Made by a program: the position numbers and the translations under genes. This document shows, one piece after another, positions 1 to 12,004 of a DNA stretch of 64,000 nucleotides (position 1 is its first letter; each line of letters starts with the position of its first letter). Below the pieces are notes generated by a model. The model worked only from the letters and a program-made list of their open reading frames with translations, ran no database searches and was not told where the DNA came from. The stretch is from Zanthoxylum bungeanum (lineage: Eukaryota; Streptophyta; Magnoliopsida; Sapindales; Rutaceae), in the NCBI GenBank assembly GCA_019454045.1, contig SKCR01007778.1, positions 62,001 through 126,000 of the forward strand. Direction: 5' to 3'.

Positions 1-544
1 CCATGATAACTCAAAACATGAAATCAGTGTGTTTTGCTAGCAAATGGAGACACCACTAAGTTTGCTAAACTTAGATAAGTCGATTCAAACTTGAAAAGGG
101 GAATCCCTCCCTTACAAGAAATTCGGTCATAGCCAAAAGCAAAAGCTTATATGTTTTCTTACAAATTTCGTGGTTAACCTAAAATGAAGAAGAAGGCATG
201 TTTAAATAGTGTTACAAAAGAAACCCTAAAAGCATAAAGACAATAATGCCCCTAAATTCGAAATTACAAAAATGCCAAAGTCTTTAAGTCTTCAAAGGTT
301 TATAAAGCTTTAATCAGAACTGATTTGGGCCAAGTGAAATGTCTTTGGGCCCTCTCCATTGAAGCCCACATGTGTCTCTATTTGTTTGTTGCAATCGGCC
401 ATAAAACTCTGAACTAATCCCGCCATTGCTTCTCTGAGTCTTTTGGTCTTCTATCTTGTAATTGGCCCTTCCGGTACTTGTAATGGGTCTATTGTATTAT
501 TGGCCATGTCCTTTGATGCTTCACGAGTGGCCTGGATCATGTCA
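1..544 (-). repeat. LTR-A, 5' LTR or solo LTR, partial at window edge
   Basis: On the minus strand this LTR begins TGACATGATCC at 544 and runs off the left edge of the window. The landmarks match the complete LTR-A copies at 27568 and 43187: the 'GGGAATCCCTCCCTTACAAG' block, 'TTCGGTCATAGCC', and a TATTTAAA box near 205. The base pairs to its right (AGTAA, 545-549) are LINE-A ORF1 sequence. No gypsy interior lies on that side, so this is either the 5' LTR of a minus-strand element lying to the left or a solo LTR. The first roughly 76 codons from the minus-strand start resemble the pol C-terminal tail described under findings. Confidence 0.88.
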
Positions 545-2022
545 AGTAACCATAGCCGATTCCAACCTATTGGAAGAGCACTCACCCCAAATAAGAACCA
601 TGTTAGAGGGAACAACCTGAATCACCTCATTGCTGGAGCTAACAGAAGTGGTCACAGTCGCTCCCTTGCCTTTCTTCTTCTTAGAGATCGGAATCCAGGC
701 ACCCTCCTTTACCTCGGTAGTGTCAGCCCTAACAACTTTATCCATAGAAGGAATAGATGGTTTGGGAATCCAGGACTGAGAGGGTTTGCTAACCTCCTTA
801 CTAGGAGCCTTTTTAGGGCAAAAATTCACCGAATGGCCAAAAATCTCACAGTACATTTCATAGGAACTCATTCAAACTCAACCCGAATAGGTACCCTAGT
901 ACCATCAGGATATTGGAAAACAATCTCCTCAACAAGGGGGTTTCGAGCATCAATCTCAACACAAATTCGAGCGAAACTGAGCTGTTTCCTAGAAAAAGTA
1001 ACATTGTCAGCATTGAGAGGCCTCCCAATTACACTAGCCACACAACTAATCCCTTTAGCCGTCCATAAGTCAATAGGCAGGAGGGCACACTACAACCTTA
1101 CCATCAATAACACTAGGTTGAACATAGTGCAGTGCAGTGGAAAAACAAACCGAGTCAAGTGAATCAACTACTTTAGGTCCACTCAGCGCAGAGGCATAAC
1201 TCTTAGGACAAGCAGAAGCACTGCCCCCAAGGCTACTGCAGGAGACGGAACAGTAGGACCAAAAACATTAGATTGACCATTCACACAAGCACAATCTGCC
1301 TTAGCAAAACCAGGGGCACTAGCGCCACCAACTTCCTGAACAACCCCAGAAACACCAACACCACCAACTGAAGCATTCAATTTCACTGCCGACGAAACAT
1401 TCCCAAAAAAATTCCCTGGATTCGGGACTAGAATACCACAAGACACATGACAAGAATCACCAATGTTGTTTCCAGTACTCACGGCACCACCAACCTCATA
1501 CACAGAGACAGTATCATTCAAGACCGAAACAGCAGTACCCTCACCAGCAGCAACCGCAGCTGCATTACACATAGAATCACACAAGACTGCCACTGCAAAC
1601 ACTGCATTATGGGCCAGAGAGTCACAAACAGGAGCCTCTGCCGAGGACTCCAACTCCTCACCGACAGGGCTACCAACCCCCCCTTGAACGCCGGCCGAAT
1701 CTTCAAAGAAAGGAGAAGAAATAGACTAAACATCAACCTTCACAATCGGTAACACAGTCCCTAAATTCCCACAAACCTTAGTTTCTGCCTTACCCACAAC
1801 ATCAACAACACCCACTCGGCCACCAGCAGCCCCTGCACCAATCAAAGGATCAAACCCCACACCCTCATTCGAGCAACAACTGGGCACCACGAAACCACCC
1901 ACAACCCCACAAACACCATCCACAACACCCGGGTTAGACCGATCAAGAACAGAAGACCGGTCTAACAAAGCACTCGAAACCACACCTGAAGCAAACCCAG
2001 TAGAGGAACCAAACAACGAATG
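545..2022 (-). pseudogene. LINE-A ORF1, middle and C-terminal part (broken)
   Basis: This is a minus-strand remnant of a plant LINE ORF1, a nucleic-acid-binding protein that normally carries a DUF4283 domain and a CX2CX4HX4C zinc knuckle. It aligns by eye with the plus-strand copy in LINE-H (37795-39940). The low-complexity Val/Ala/Gly-rich middle is at 2016-1180. The 'SYASALSGP' and 'FSTALHYVQP' blocks follow near 1200-1080, and the knuckle-like 'CEIFGHSVNFC' lies near 850. About 330 bp that would encode most of DUF4283 are missing at about 1080 relative to LINE-H. A small deletion before the knuckle shifts the frame and removes its first Cys. Stops and shifts elsewhere kill the frame. The 5' part of the same ORF lies at 12005-12522, separated by Cop1. 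Confidence 0.85.
2018..2022. other. Target-site duplication of Cop1 (GAATG), left copy
   Basis: The sequence GAATG directly precedes the TGTTGG start of Cop1 and is repeated at 12005-12009 directly after its CCAACA end. A five-base duplication is normal for copia integrases. The flanks belong to one LINE ORF1. Confidence 0.93.
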
Positions 2023-4129
2023 TGTTGGACAAAATGACCCATAGCGTCACTATTTGCACAGAACATTGTGTTGTTGTAGCAAATTAACTATGTGACAAGG
2101 AAATTGCACTCTCATCATTTGTGATTAGATCACCATAGATATATAAATGAAGAGAGGTCCCCATGATTAGTTCCTGGACTGAGAATGATATGAGACAGTA
2201 TCAGTCCCCGAAGGATTAATCATTAAATATCCCTAGCCGGAGTATTATCGAGACTGGACATCGATAATGCGGAATAGGCTAGTATTGCACTTGTGTGCGT
2301 TGTGAGGGCACAACGGCATAGTTCTCATATATATAAGTATTGGATACTTATGCAAGTGCGATAGGAGGTCGTGTTTCACCGATGGTACGGGAAATAGCTT
2401 CGCTCTGGATAGACCCTTCGGAATCCCATTGGTATTATGACTATGTGTCTATGGGAGGCCGAAATCAAGGTAGGTGTGTATAGTCTTAACCTGAGACTTA
2501 CATCGCTAATACTTACGATAATCGATAGACTTTGGTCTTGGTGGTACAGGGCTTTAACCGGTTCTGCGTACACCACTTCTAGGTTTATCAGAGAGTCGTA
2601 GTGTATTGGGTGTGATGTCAAAACGGAAGTATCACTTCAGTCATATTGGAGATGATGTCACGCAGGATACGGTATTAGTGCTCTTAAGTGAGCGCATCCA
2701 ATCGTGATATTATGACCAGGTCATGAATATCCGATTATAGAGACTAGTTACCAGACATCCGACATGTGCTTCGGACGGGGCAGACACTTATCCAGCCCCA
2801 GCCCTAGCACGTGACTATCCGATACTGGGCCGATACGCACAATACATTTGTATACTACGCTTGATACAGATCTTAATATTCTTAGATGAATATGACCGGA
2901 GAATTTGGTAGACATCGTGCTTTGCTAGGAGCCGACCTTGTCTCGTAAATCGGGGTAGAATGTATTACTTGGTACGTACGTGATTCGGATACACCGACGA
3001 CCGTATTTACTGCCAACGTATCCGGAGATCTCATGGGTCGCTTCCCGATAATGCACCGATGACGCATAACTCGCACTCATTAATAATCTGGGATTATATA
3101 GAAGAAAGAGAAAATTAATCTAGGATTAATTACGGAGATATTTTATCTAGGATAAAATATCGTCTAGAGAGAGATAACGATTAATTTGGAATTAATCGGT
3201 AAATTAATATATTCGATATATTAAACGAAATTAGATTTCGACGCGGAATTAAAATTAGATTTTAATTCGGGCGAATGAATTAATTTAGAATTAATTCGTT
3301 AGCGACGTGAATAGTGAATTCGCTAGGCATAATCATTTAATTACGACGCGACGGAAAAATCGTTAATTTGAAATTAACGAAACCTAGCCCGAGTGTGATT
3401 GCGAGCGCATTCGTATTTCGAATTCGAGTGCGGCAATGCAAGTCACATCAAGCGTCAAATCAATCGTCACATCAAGCGTCAAATCAAAAGTCACTTTGAG
3501 TGATTGATTGATTGATTGATTGATGGATGGATTGATGGAAAGACTTACATCAAGTCACTTTAATAAAGTGACATGTGAATAGTGATGTAAGTAGGTGAAA
3601 TAGTAACTTGTAAAGACTTTTACCATTTTAATTTATTAGATAAATGATTTTGGTAATTGTTTTTAGTATATTTTCTAGGAAAATATATAAAGCATTTTTA
3701 GGTAAATGCTTTAAAAAGTCTTCACACATTTTCACCTCTCCCTCTCTCTCACCATTCTCACGCCCAAGGGCACCATTTTCTTTCTTTCTCACTGCTCACT
3801 GGTGTGAGCAAAAGGGAAGCAATGAGTGGATTTTTCATGGATAAATCCAAGTGCTAGCACACTTACGACTATTGCGAAGGTGTTAGGGAGGTTCACCCAT
3901 GAGGCGGTACTCATCCGACGGAGTTTGGAGCTTCGAAATGAGACCCGAAACTGACCAAACCAGTGAAGTGGACTGCTGCAGTGGCGCCACCAAGACAGTG
4001 AGTTTTGTGGCTTCGTTCGTCTTCAAATCGACTCAACCGACCGATGTAAGTATTCCGCTACCTTCGTTGGTGTGTTCACACATTGTTTTCATTGCTTGTT
4101 TGATCTTGGGACCTAGAAAATTACCAACA
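2023..4129 (+). repeat. Cop1 5' LTR (2.1 kb)
   Basis: The repeat runs from TGTTGG to CCAACA and is unusually long for a copia-type LTR. It contains a block of back-to-back inverted repeats at 3083-3379 (see findings). A short direct repeat, 'CACATCAAGCGTCAAATCA', occurs twice at about 3444-3490, followed by an (ATTG)n run at about 3500-3541. A pyrimidine-rich tract (3720-3790) precedes the last 300 bp. The small reading frames inside are not conserved between the two LTR copies and are not proposed as genes. Confidence 0.92.
3083..3379. repeat. Serial inverted repeats with three-base loops in Cop1 LTR
   Basis: Nine consecutive perfect inverted repeats were read by eye. Positions with stem length and loop: 3083-3097 (6 bp, TGG), 3113-3131 (8 bp, TAG), 3137-3161 (11 bp, TAG), 3178-3198 (9 bp, TGG), 3204-3224 (9 bp, TCG), 3226-3240 (6 bp, TAG), 3246-3268 (10 bp, TAG), 3277-3297 (9 bp, TAG), 3361-3379 (8 bp around TGA; the loop can also be read as a single G). 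Most recur in the 3' LTR at about 10965-11255, some with one mismatch or a changed loop. They could fold as a chain of small hairpins in RNA or single-stranded cDNA. Confidence 0.88.
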
Positions 4130-4130
4130 A

Positions 4131-4153
4131 TGACATCAAGAGCCTAGGTTCAA
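4131..4153 (+). promoter_or_regulatory. Cop1 primer-binding-site-like sequence
   Basis: Immediately after the 5' LTR stands 'TGACATCAAGAGCCTAGGTT'. It resembles the initiator-Met tRNA complement typical of plant copia elements (TGGTATCAGAGC) but with an extra A and a G-to-A change. Its position fixes the plus orientation of Cop1. With these mismatches it may prime poorly. Confidence 0.6.
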
Positions 4154-7100
4154 GCATGAAAATTGTAGGGCTTAAAATTTGGGTAAATGTTTGTTGAGCA
4201 TGATTTGAATAAATTGATTGTTTAAGTATGCTTATAACATGTTTAATTTCATTTTGGTTGGACCAATTTGTTGAAAATTGATTTGGAATAATTTTCCCCA
4301 AATTTGATGAGTTGGCCGAATGTGTAATGTATTTGGAGTTCTTGGAATTTTTTTGATTTTGATTCATTAGATGAGTTAGAATCATTAAGGATGATGTTAA
4401 TTTGAAACTAATTGGATGGATTTTGAATTGAACATTAATCCCCAATTTACTTCACATGGTCGAATTCAATATGCCCTTGAATGTCTTGGAATTTTGATTT
4501 TTTGAACATTGGATGTGTATGAAATCATTTACGGGATGAGGATTTAAAATCGATTGTGAAATTAATTGGATTGAATTTGAATCGGATAAAATCCCTATCT
4601 TGGCCGAGACTAAAGAAGCATGTAATGAGTTTGATTTTCATTAATGTGTTGGACATGTGATGGTGTTAAGAACATGATTAATTGGACTAATTTGATGTTT
4701 TAGAAATATTGATTTAGTTGATTAATCATGTTATACACTTTAGGTAATTAAATTGCTAAATTGGATTTATGTAATTTATTATTTGAGGCCTTAAAATTGG
4801 ATTTGGCTATTAAAGTTGTTATTGGGCTTATTGGGCTTTGTTGTACAAAGTTGGGTTTAGGCCAAATGGATTGGATCCAATTGGGCCCGCAACCACTTCC
4901 GTTAAGCCCAAATGCGACTTAATGAACCTTTAAAGTTCAATTGGGCCTAATGGGCCAAGATTGATTCATGGGCTTATGGAGTAAATCCCGGATTGGACTT
5001 TGGTTATCGGTTTGACCCGAGTTGACCAAAAGTCCACGCCTTAACAAATCAATTAAAAGCCCATTGGACTTTAATTGAATTGACGTTGGACGTTAATCGG
5101 TCTTTGAGACGCGTTACGATTAATTTGGAATTTAAATCGTAAAAGGTTTATTAATAAAGTGTAATATTTAATTTGGAATTGAATAGTGAATTAGTATTAA
5201 GTACATGTTAAATTAGATTTAATAATGTAGTTTAATTTAATTCATGAATTCGTACTTCAAGTACTTATTCGTAAAAACGAGTTTGACTCGAACAAAATCA
5301 AATCGTTGTTTGAACATTGGATGATCACTTAATTATCAGATTAATTAATTTGATTAGATTGATTGATAGCATGCTTATGTGAGTGAATACGTGGTTGTGT
5401 TGAATGAATAATGTATATCGGATGGATATTAGATGGGTGGGCAATTTTAGAAATTGTTGTAATAAATTCGATTTATTAAATTGGACCTGCGTGTCCAGCC
5501 TTATCACCTTCATTCTCTTTGTATTCTCTTCTCACCTATTCCTCTATGTATATGAGGTCTTCAGGTAGTGTAAGTGTAGTGTAACGGTAGATAAGTAATA
5601 CTAGTGCTAGCATGAGTGAGAAAGGGAGAGATTTGATCTAGGATCAATGTGTAAAGTATCCATCCGCATATCATTATTATTTATTTTCATATGCGCTTTA
5701 TTATGTATTTAGAATGCATGTTTAAGGGTGTATGATGATGAGACCTTAACAAAGATAATTAATTGGAAAAAACCCTCGTTAAATATCAAGCGTTTATTTT
5801 CCTTCCATTGAGTGATTCTTGCTCAAGATCCGAGATTGGCAGGGGTTGTTGGCCAAAGTCAAGCCCTTGTCCGTCGAAGATGTGCTTTAATCACGAGGCT
5901 TTGTTCCATATCGGTGTCGTGTCCAAGTTGTGGTTTGTTGCCAAAGTCAGGACCACTTCTTGTCCATAGACATTGATTACGAAGCTTCCATGTCAATGGG
6001 TCCGCGCTTGACTGGGATCACTAGGTTGTTGTGCCAAAGCCAAGGCCTAGTTGATTCAGAGGAAAAAGGTTAGGGTATATATTCGATATATAGGCATATA
6101 TTAGATATATGTTTGGGACTTGGATGTCTCCTACTGGATCTAGGAGTTGGATGAGATCCAATTGATCTTCGAGATCTACCTAGTTAATTGTCATACAATT
6201 TGTTGGCCAAAGTCAAGATTGTGTGACATTTAACGGGATCCTAGCCCACTAGGAAACACGGTTTCCCGAGTACTCGACAGAGGGTTAGAGGCTCGACGAA
6301 AAATAGTGGGAGGCAAGTATTGAATTTGCAACATTCGTTCGAATACTCGCTAAACGCGCTCATCTATATTTTACTCGTCATATTAATCAAAAGTATTAGT
6401 TGGACTAATATTTTAAATTGTTGTTTTAATAAACAGTTGGACTGTATTATAGTTGATTATATAATTGGATTATAGTAATCAATATATTTGAATTAATTAA
6501 TTTCGATTTACAGTTGATTTTATAATTGGATTATAGTAATCAATGTAATTGAGGTTAATTAATTTAAATCATATTTGATTGTATAGTTGGACTATGATAA
6601 TCATTATAATAAATAGTACCTATAATAAATTGATTAAATGGTTAGACTATTGAAATCAAGAAAGAATTGAAAAGTTGAATATTTAATAAATATAATCCTC
6701 GGATTAAATGTTTTAAATGATTAATTTTCAATTGGGAATAAATAATAGGTTACTTTATTGATAAAATAACTTATTATACCAAGGCCCATAATTAAGCGAA
6801 TAAGTAGAGCATAAAATCTTTGGAAGATTTATGTGATGATGACTTTAGTGCTTAATTTAATATACTTGACAATAAATCTATTTTAAAGTCAAAGTTTGCA
6901 ATTGGACAAGTTGCACAAGGTGCATATCGTTTCGAAATTCCGAAACCCAAGGCTTGGCCAAAGGTTTGTGAATATTGAAAAGATAATTGACATATCCCAA
7001 AGTGACTACCATTTGGATATGGAAGACACGAAGGAATTAAAGAAAGGGCGAGGCTCTAACTTTAAAATATTTGTCAAAGAAGTTCACTACTAGAATTAAA

Positions 7101-7679
7101 ATTAGATTTTAAATACTTAGTATGGTACATAATATAGTGTATTGATGTTCAGAATCCGCTATGAGCTGGATACTGACTTCAAGCCGAGATTTCTCTGCGA
7201 ATCGGAAACGGGACGAAAGTCGCTATTTCGACCGTAGATACCTAAGTTTAGGAACTACCCTTTGGGTATGTACTTAAATTAGGAAATGTTAAGATGTAAC
7301 TAGTTGACTAGAGACATTATCTCTATATCAGTGTTTAATCCGATGCGGATAAAACCTTTATATTCTAGAACACTAAGTGTTTCATTATATAAAGATGATA
7401 CTGAGATAAATACATTAGATGTAAATAACAGAATTTATATTTTGAATATAAATAAAATCTCAAAAATAAAATGACAAATAAATAGCACAAATTGATTTAA
7501 TCAATAGAGACTTATTTGTGGCATTGTTGTCTATGACACAATTAAACAAGACTCATATATCCACACTTTTGAAGAGTGGGTACTAGGACTGATTTGAATA
7601 TTCAAATAAGGTCTACGAATCTAGTTTATTAGGTAAAATACCTAAAATACTATTTACTTGGTAATAGTAAAAGGCCCAC
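4154..7679 (+). other. Cop1 5' interior: AT-rich, no recognisable gag
   Basis: These 3.5 kb lie where leader, gag and protease should be, but I recognise no gag domain, zinc knuckle or protease motif in any frame. The region is AT-rich and full of short inverted repeats with three-base loops, for example at 5460-5478, 6076-6092, 6095-6111, 6394-6410 and 6814-6830. Three loose copies of a unit built on 'TATAATTGGATTATAGTAAT' occur at about 6450-6610. Phrases such as 'TTGGCCAAAGTCAAG' recur at 5850-6220. It could be decayed gag or a non-coding spacer of the kind found in LARD-type elements. Confidence 0.55.
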
Positions 7680-9902
7680 CGATCTGTTAGCCCTATTCAT
7701 GGTGAAGTAAGTGGGCCCATATCTAGCTAGGCTAGATGTGAACATGAATATTTTGTGACCTTAACGGATGTAGCATCACGTATGGTTATGTGTTTTCTTT
7801 TGAAGAACACAGATCGGAGAACTTTTGAAGTTTCGACACGAAGTAAATTAAAACAGATCGGCTATAGTATTATTCCGCCACGGTAAGACCGCATTGGAAA
7901 ATACTTAAGCAGTAAGTTTCATATGTACATGAAAGAGTACGGTATTCTTTCATATGAGGACTCCTCACGAGACACGTCAGTTAGAAGGTGTGTCCGAACT
8001 AAAACCAAATTTGTTGGACATGATAAGGTTATCACGAGTCGCTCTGAGCTACTGTTTCTTCAATAGGATATGTATTAACAGTGCAGAAACTTATTTAGAA
8101 TAAGGTTCCATATAAATCTGTTTGACAGAAAACATATAGGATATGAACAGGAAAGAAACGGGGGTTTTCTCATTCCTGATAATTTGGGATGCCAGGGAAT
8201 ACGTTGGATGAACTACCAAACTAAAAGACCCAAATTGGATAAGTGCTAATATAGGTTATCCTAAGGGAAATCCTTAAGTATGTACTTGTAAATCCTACAT
8301 GAGAACAATGTGATTGTTGCTCACCATGCGGTTTTCCTGAGAGGAATACCGATATGCAGTGGTCAGTGGGAGGATAGTGATTACTCGATGAAAACTCGGA
8401 GTAATACTGTTCACGGCACGAAGTCCTTAATGGAACACAAACAGTTCATCAATGATGAATCTATACCATTAATCTTCAAATACACAAGAAACTAGTAGAT
8501 CGGATAGAGTCAGAAAACAACCTAGGGTATAGTTTTGATCTCACCCCATAAAGATGTCAATCTTATGGAGGTGTACCATCCGACTACGTTTAAGGAAGTG
8601 ATACGACGAGTATCGACTCCTATTATGGCAAAGTGCCATAAGTCCGAAATGGATTCCATGTAAACAACTATTTTGGATACTAGTTGTTGTACCGCAAGGC
8701 ATTGTGCCTATGGTACATAAACGTCTTCAAGGAAGACATACATGGAAGGCAACATACCAACGTACAAAGCTGGGCTTTTGACGGAAAGGTATCGTTATCA
8801 ACATTGTGTTAATAACGGTTCAAACCTTTACCTGTTGCCATGGTAAATCCATTTTGAAGATGCTTGTGATAACTGTAAATTTCATTTATGAAATGTGTCA
8901 GTTGTAGATCAAAATCGATTTCCTGAAAAGGAAACCTTTTGGAGGATGCTACAACATCCTGCGATTTTGTATAACCGACAAACAAGGTTTGCGGTTATTC
9001 GATCCATGTTTGGGTTGAAGCAAGCATAAGGTTCTTGGAACTGACGTTTTGAAATAATCATAATGGTTTATGATTTGACTCAAAACGAAATATTCTTGTG
9101 TATATATGGAGTTAGTGGGAGGACACTGACAATGAAATTCCCATAAAGCAATTGTTGAAGCTTGGCTTTCATAGATATTCTTTCAATAGAAATTCTCCGT
9201 AGAATTCTGGGGAGTAACAACCTTATTCGAGGAATAAAGATCTACTGGGATAGATTTGGAGTTTGTTAACACTCTCTGGGAAATTGTACATTTAAAATGT
9301 ACTTGATAGTGTGTCTCATACGCTTCGAGCATATGGAGTCACGATCAGGTCACTCCAAGTGATAGTCACTGGATTGAAGATTAAGAAACATCTGTTAGTA
9401 TCTGAGAGAACTAAAGATGTTGTCTTAATCTATGGAGAAGGAGAATTGAAGTGACTGAGATCCCGCTGCAGTTTCCAAACAATTAAATACTACGGTACTA
9501 TAAAGTTTGAATAACGGGACAGTGAGCTGGAAATCTTCCGAGCAAGATAACTGTTGCCGAATAAACAACAAATGCGGATTATTACTGCAGCTGAGGCAGC
9601 AATAGAAGCCATTTGGATCGAAAATAAATCTAATTAGATTAGATATAGTTCTTTTAGGAGCTGAGCTAGGTGTCAGCACATGCTAAGGAATTAAAGGTCT
9701 CATCGACGATCCAGATATATACTTCTATATCATCTGATTCGTTCGGATCATACATCGTGGCGATGTGAGATCGTATAAATCGCATCAAACGATAATCAAA
9801 TAAATCACTGAAGACGAAATCCTTTCCTAAGCAATTTGAGCGAACTGTACATAGTTCGGGTGTGGGACACTTGAGTGACTGGCTATGTGCCAAGTGGGAG
9901 AT
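7680..9902 (+). pseudogene. pol: Cop1 pol remnant: integrase, RT, RNase H (copia order)
   Basis: Order and motifs place this in Ty1/copia. An integrase core resembling 'EYFVTFTDDYSRYGYV' lies near 7740-7810. The integrase-RT linker is near 8290-8500 ('VAHHAVFLRG', then 'DRVRxQP'). RT N-terminal 'KSEMDSMYNN' follows at about 8645, and the 'SMFGLKQA' block at about 9000. RNase H 'NNGTVSWKSSEQD' and 'AEAAIEAIWI' lie near 9500-9620. The C-terminus 'DWLCAKWEIV' abuts the 3' LTR. Dozens of single-base indels and stops interrupt it, so no functional enzyme can be made. Codon order is nevertheless largely kept, which suggests decay mainly by small indels. Confidence 0.82.
9892..9900 (+). promoter_or_regulatory. 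Cop1 polypurine tract
   Basis: The purine run AAGTGGGAGA, followed by a short TT, lies directly upstream of the TGTTGG start of the 3' LTR. This is the normal place for plus-strand priming in a copia element, and 'AAGTGGGAG' before TGTTGG is a common plant form. Confidence 0.75.
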
Positions 9903-12004
9903 TGTTGGACAAAATGGACCCATAGCGTCACTATTTGCACAGAACATTGTGTTGTTGTAGCAAATTAACTATGTGACAAGGAAATTTGCACTCTCATCAT
10001 TTGTGATTAGATCACCATAGATATATAGATGAAGAGAGGTCCCCATGATTAGTTCCTGGACTGAGAATGATATGAGACAGTATCCGTCCCCGAAGGATTA
10101 TCATTAAATATCCCTAGCCGGAGTATTATCGAGACTGGACATCGATAATGCGGAATAGGCTAGTATTGCACTTGTGTGCGTTGTGAGGGCACAACGGCAT
10201 AGTTCTCATATATATAAGTATGGATACTTATGCAAGTGCGATAGGAGGTCGTGTTTCACCGATGGTACGGGAAACAACTTCGCTCTGGATAGACCCTTCG
10301 GAATCCCATTGGTATTATGACTATGTGTGTCTATGGGAGGCCGAAATCAAGGTAGGTGTGTATAGTCTAACCTGAGACTTACATCGCTAATACTTACGAT
10401 AATCGGTAGACTTTGGTCTTGGTGGTACAGGGCTTTAACCGGTCTTCTACGTACACCACTTCTGGGTTTATCAGAGAGTCGTAGTGTATTGGGTGTGATG
10501 TCAAAACGGAAGTATCACTTCAGTCATATTGGAGATGTGTCACGCAGGATACGGTATTAGTGCTCTTAAGTGATGCGCATCCAATCGTGATATTATGACC
10601 AGGTCATGAATATCCGATTATAGAGACTAGTTACCAGACATCCGACATGTGCTTCGGACGGGGCAGACACTTATCAGCTCCAGCCCTAGCACGTGACTAT
10701 CCGATACTGGGCCGATACGCACAATACATTTGTATACTACGCTTGATACAGATCTTAATATTCTTAGATGAATATGACCGGAGAATTTGGTAGACATCGT
10801 GCTTTGCTAGGAGCCGACCTTGTCTCGTAAATCGGTAGAATGTAGTACTTGGTACGTACGTGATTCGGATACGACGACCGTTTTACTGCCAACGTACCCG
10901 GAGATCTCATGGGTCGCTTCCCGATAATGCACCGATGATGCATAACTCGCACTCATTAATAATCGGGGATTATATAGAAGAAAGAGAAAAAATTAATCTA
11001 GGATTAATTACGGAGATATTTATCTAGGAAAATATCGTCTAGAGAGAGATAACGATTAATTTGGAATTAATCGGTAAATTAATCTATTCGATATATTAAA
11101 CGAAATTAGATTTCGACGCGGAATTAAAATTAGATTTTAATTCAGGCGAACGAATTAATTAGAATTAATTCGTTAGCGACGTGAATAGTGAATTCGCTAG
11201 GCGTAATCATTTAATTACGACGCGACGGAAAAATCGTTAATTTGGAATTAACGAACCCTAGCCCGAGTGTGATTGCGAGCGCTCTTTATTTCGAATTCGA
11301 GGCGGCGACGCAAGTCACATCAAGCGTCAAATCAATCGTCACATCAAGCGTCAAATCAAAAGTCACTTTGAGTGATTGATGATGATTGATTGATGGATGG
11401 ATTGATGGAAAGACTTACACTCAAGTCACTTTAATAAAGTGACATGTGAATAGTGATGTAAGTAAGTGAAATAGTAACTTGTAAAGACTTTTACCATTTT
11501 AATTTATTAGATAAATTTTTGGTAATTGTTTTTAGTATATTTTCTAAGAAAATATATAAAGCATTTTTAGGTAATGCTTTTAAAAAGTTTTTCACACATT
11601 TTCACCTCTCCCTCCCTCTCTCTCACCATTCTCACGCCCAAGGGCACCATTTTCTTTCTTTCTCACTGCTCACTGGCGTGAGCAAAAGGGAAGCAATGAG
11701 TGGGTTTTTTCATGGATAAATCCAAGTGCTAGCACACTTACGACTATTGCGAAGGTGTTAGGGAGGTTCACCCATGAGGCGGGACTCATCCGACGGAGTT
11801 TGGAGCTTGGAAATGAGACCCGAAACTGCCCAACCCAGTGAAGTGGACTGCTGCAGTGGCGCCACCAAGACAGTGAGTTTTGTGGCTTCGTTCGTCTTCA
11901 AATCGACTCAACCGACCGATGTAAGTATTCCGCTACCTCGTGGGTGTGTTCACACATTGTTTTCATTGCTTGTTTGATCTTGGGACCCTAGAAAATTACC
12001 AACA
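9903..12004 (+). repeat. Cop1 3' LTR (2.1 kb)
   Basis: This is the direct repeat of 2023-4129 with the same termini. Differences seen along it are mostly one-base gaps in short homopolymers (for example GGACCC against GACCC near the start) and scattered substitutions. The (ATTG)n run is shorter and interrupted (about 11370-11406). The right end is CCAACA at 12004, followed by the GAATG target duplication. Confidence 0.92.

Larger units (their letters stand above)
2023..12004 (+). mobile_element. Cop1: copia-derived LTR retrotransposon, non-autonomous, complete ends
   Basis: Two direct repeats, 2023-4129 and 9903-12004, both start TGTTGG and end CCAACA. They flank a 5.8-kb interior with a PBS-like site after the left repeat and a purine tract before the right one. 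GAATG stands on both sides (2018-2022 and 12005-12009), so the ends and the insertion event are intact. LINE-A ORF1 reads across the joint. The interior keeps recognisable integrase, RT and RNase H in copia order, but with many stops and frameshifts, and no gag was recognised. The LTRs look about 97-98 percent alike by eye, mostly differing by single-base indels. A recent move with a dead interior implies that another copy supplied the proteins. Confidence 0.93.

Noticed and set aside
1..544. Reading 1-544 as the 3' LTR of Gy1
   Set aside because: A 3' LTR in minus orientation would have Gy1 integrase to its right. The right neighbour is LINE-A ORF1, so this LTR belongs to a separate insertion.
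443..1162. A 239-codon plus-strand open frame
   Set aside because: It is antisense to LTR-A and to LINE-A ORF1, has no recognisable domain, and crosses the LTR/LINE junction, so it arises by chance.
3500..3541. (ATTG)n run as an informative satellite
   Set aside because: It is a short microsatellite inside the Cop1 LTR and differs in length in the other LTR, as expected for slippage.
4154..7679. Host promoter or gene in the Cop1 5' interior
   Set aside because: The stretch is bounded by PBS and pol of one element with matched LTRs and target duplication. I see no splice-consistent frame or domain.
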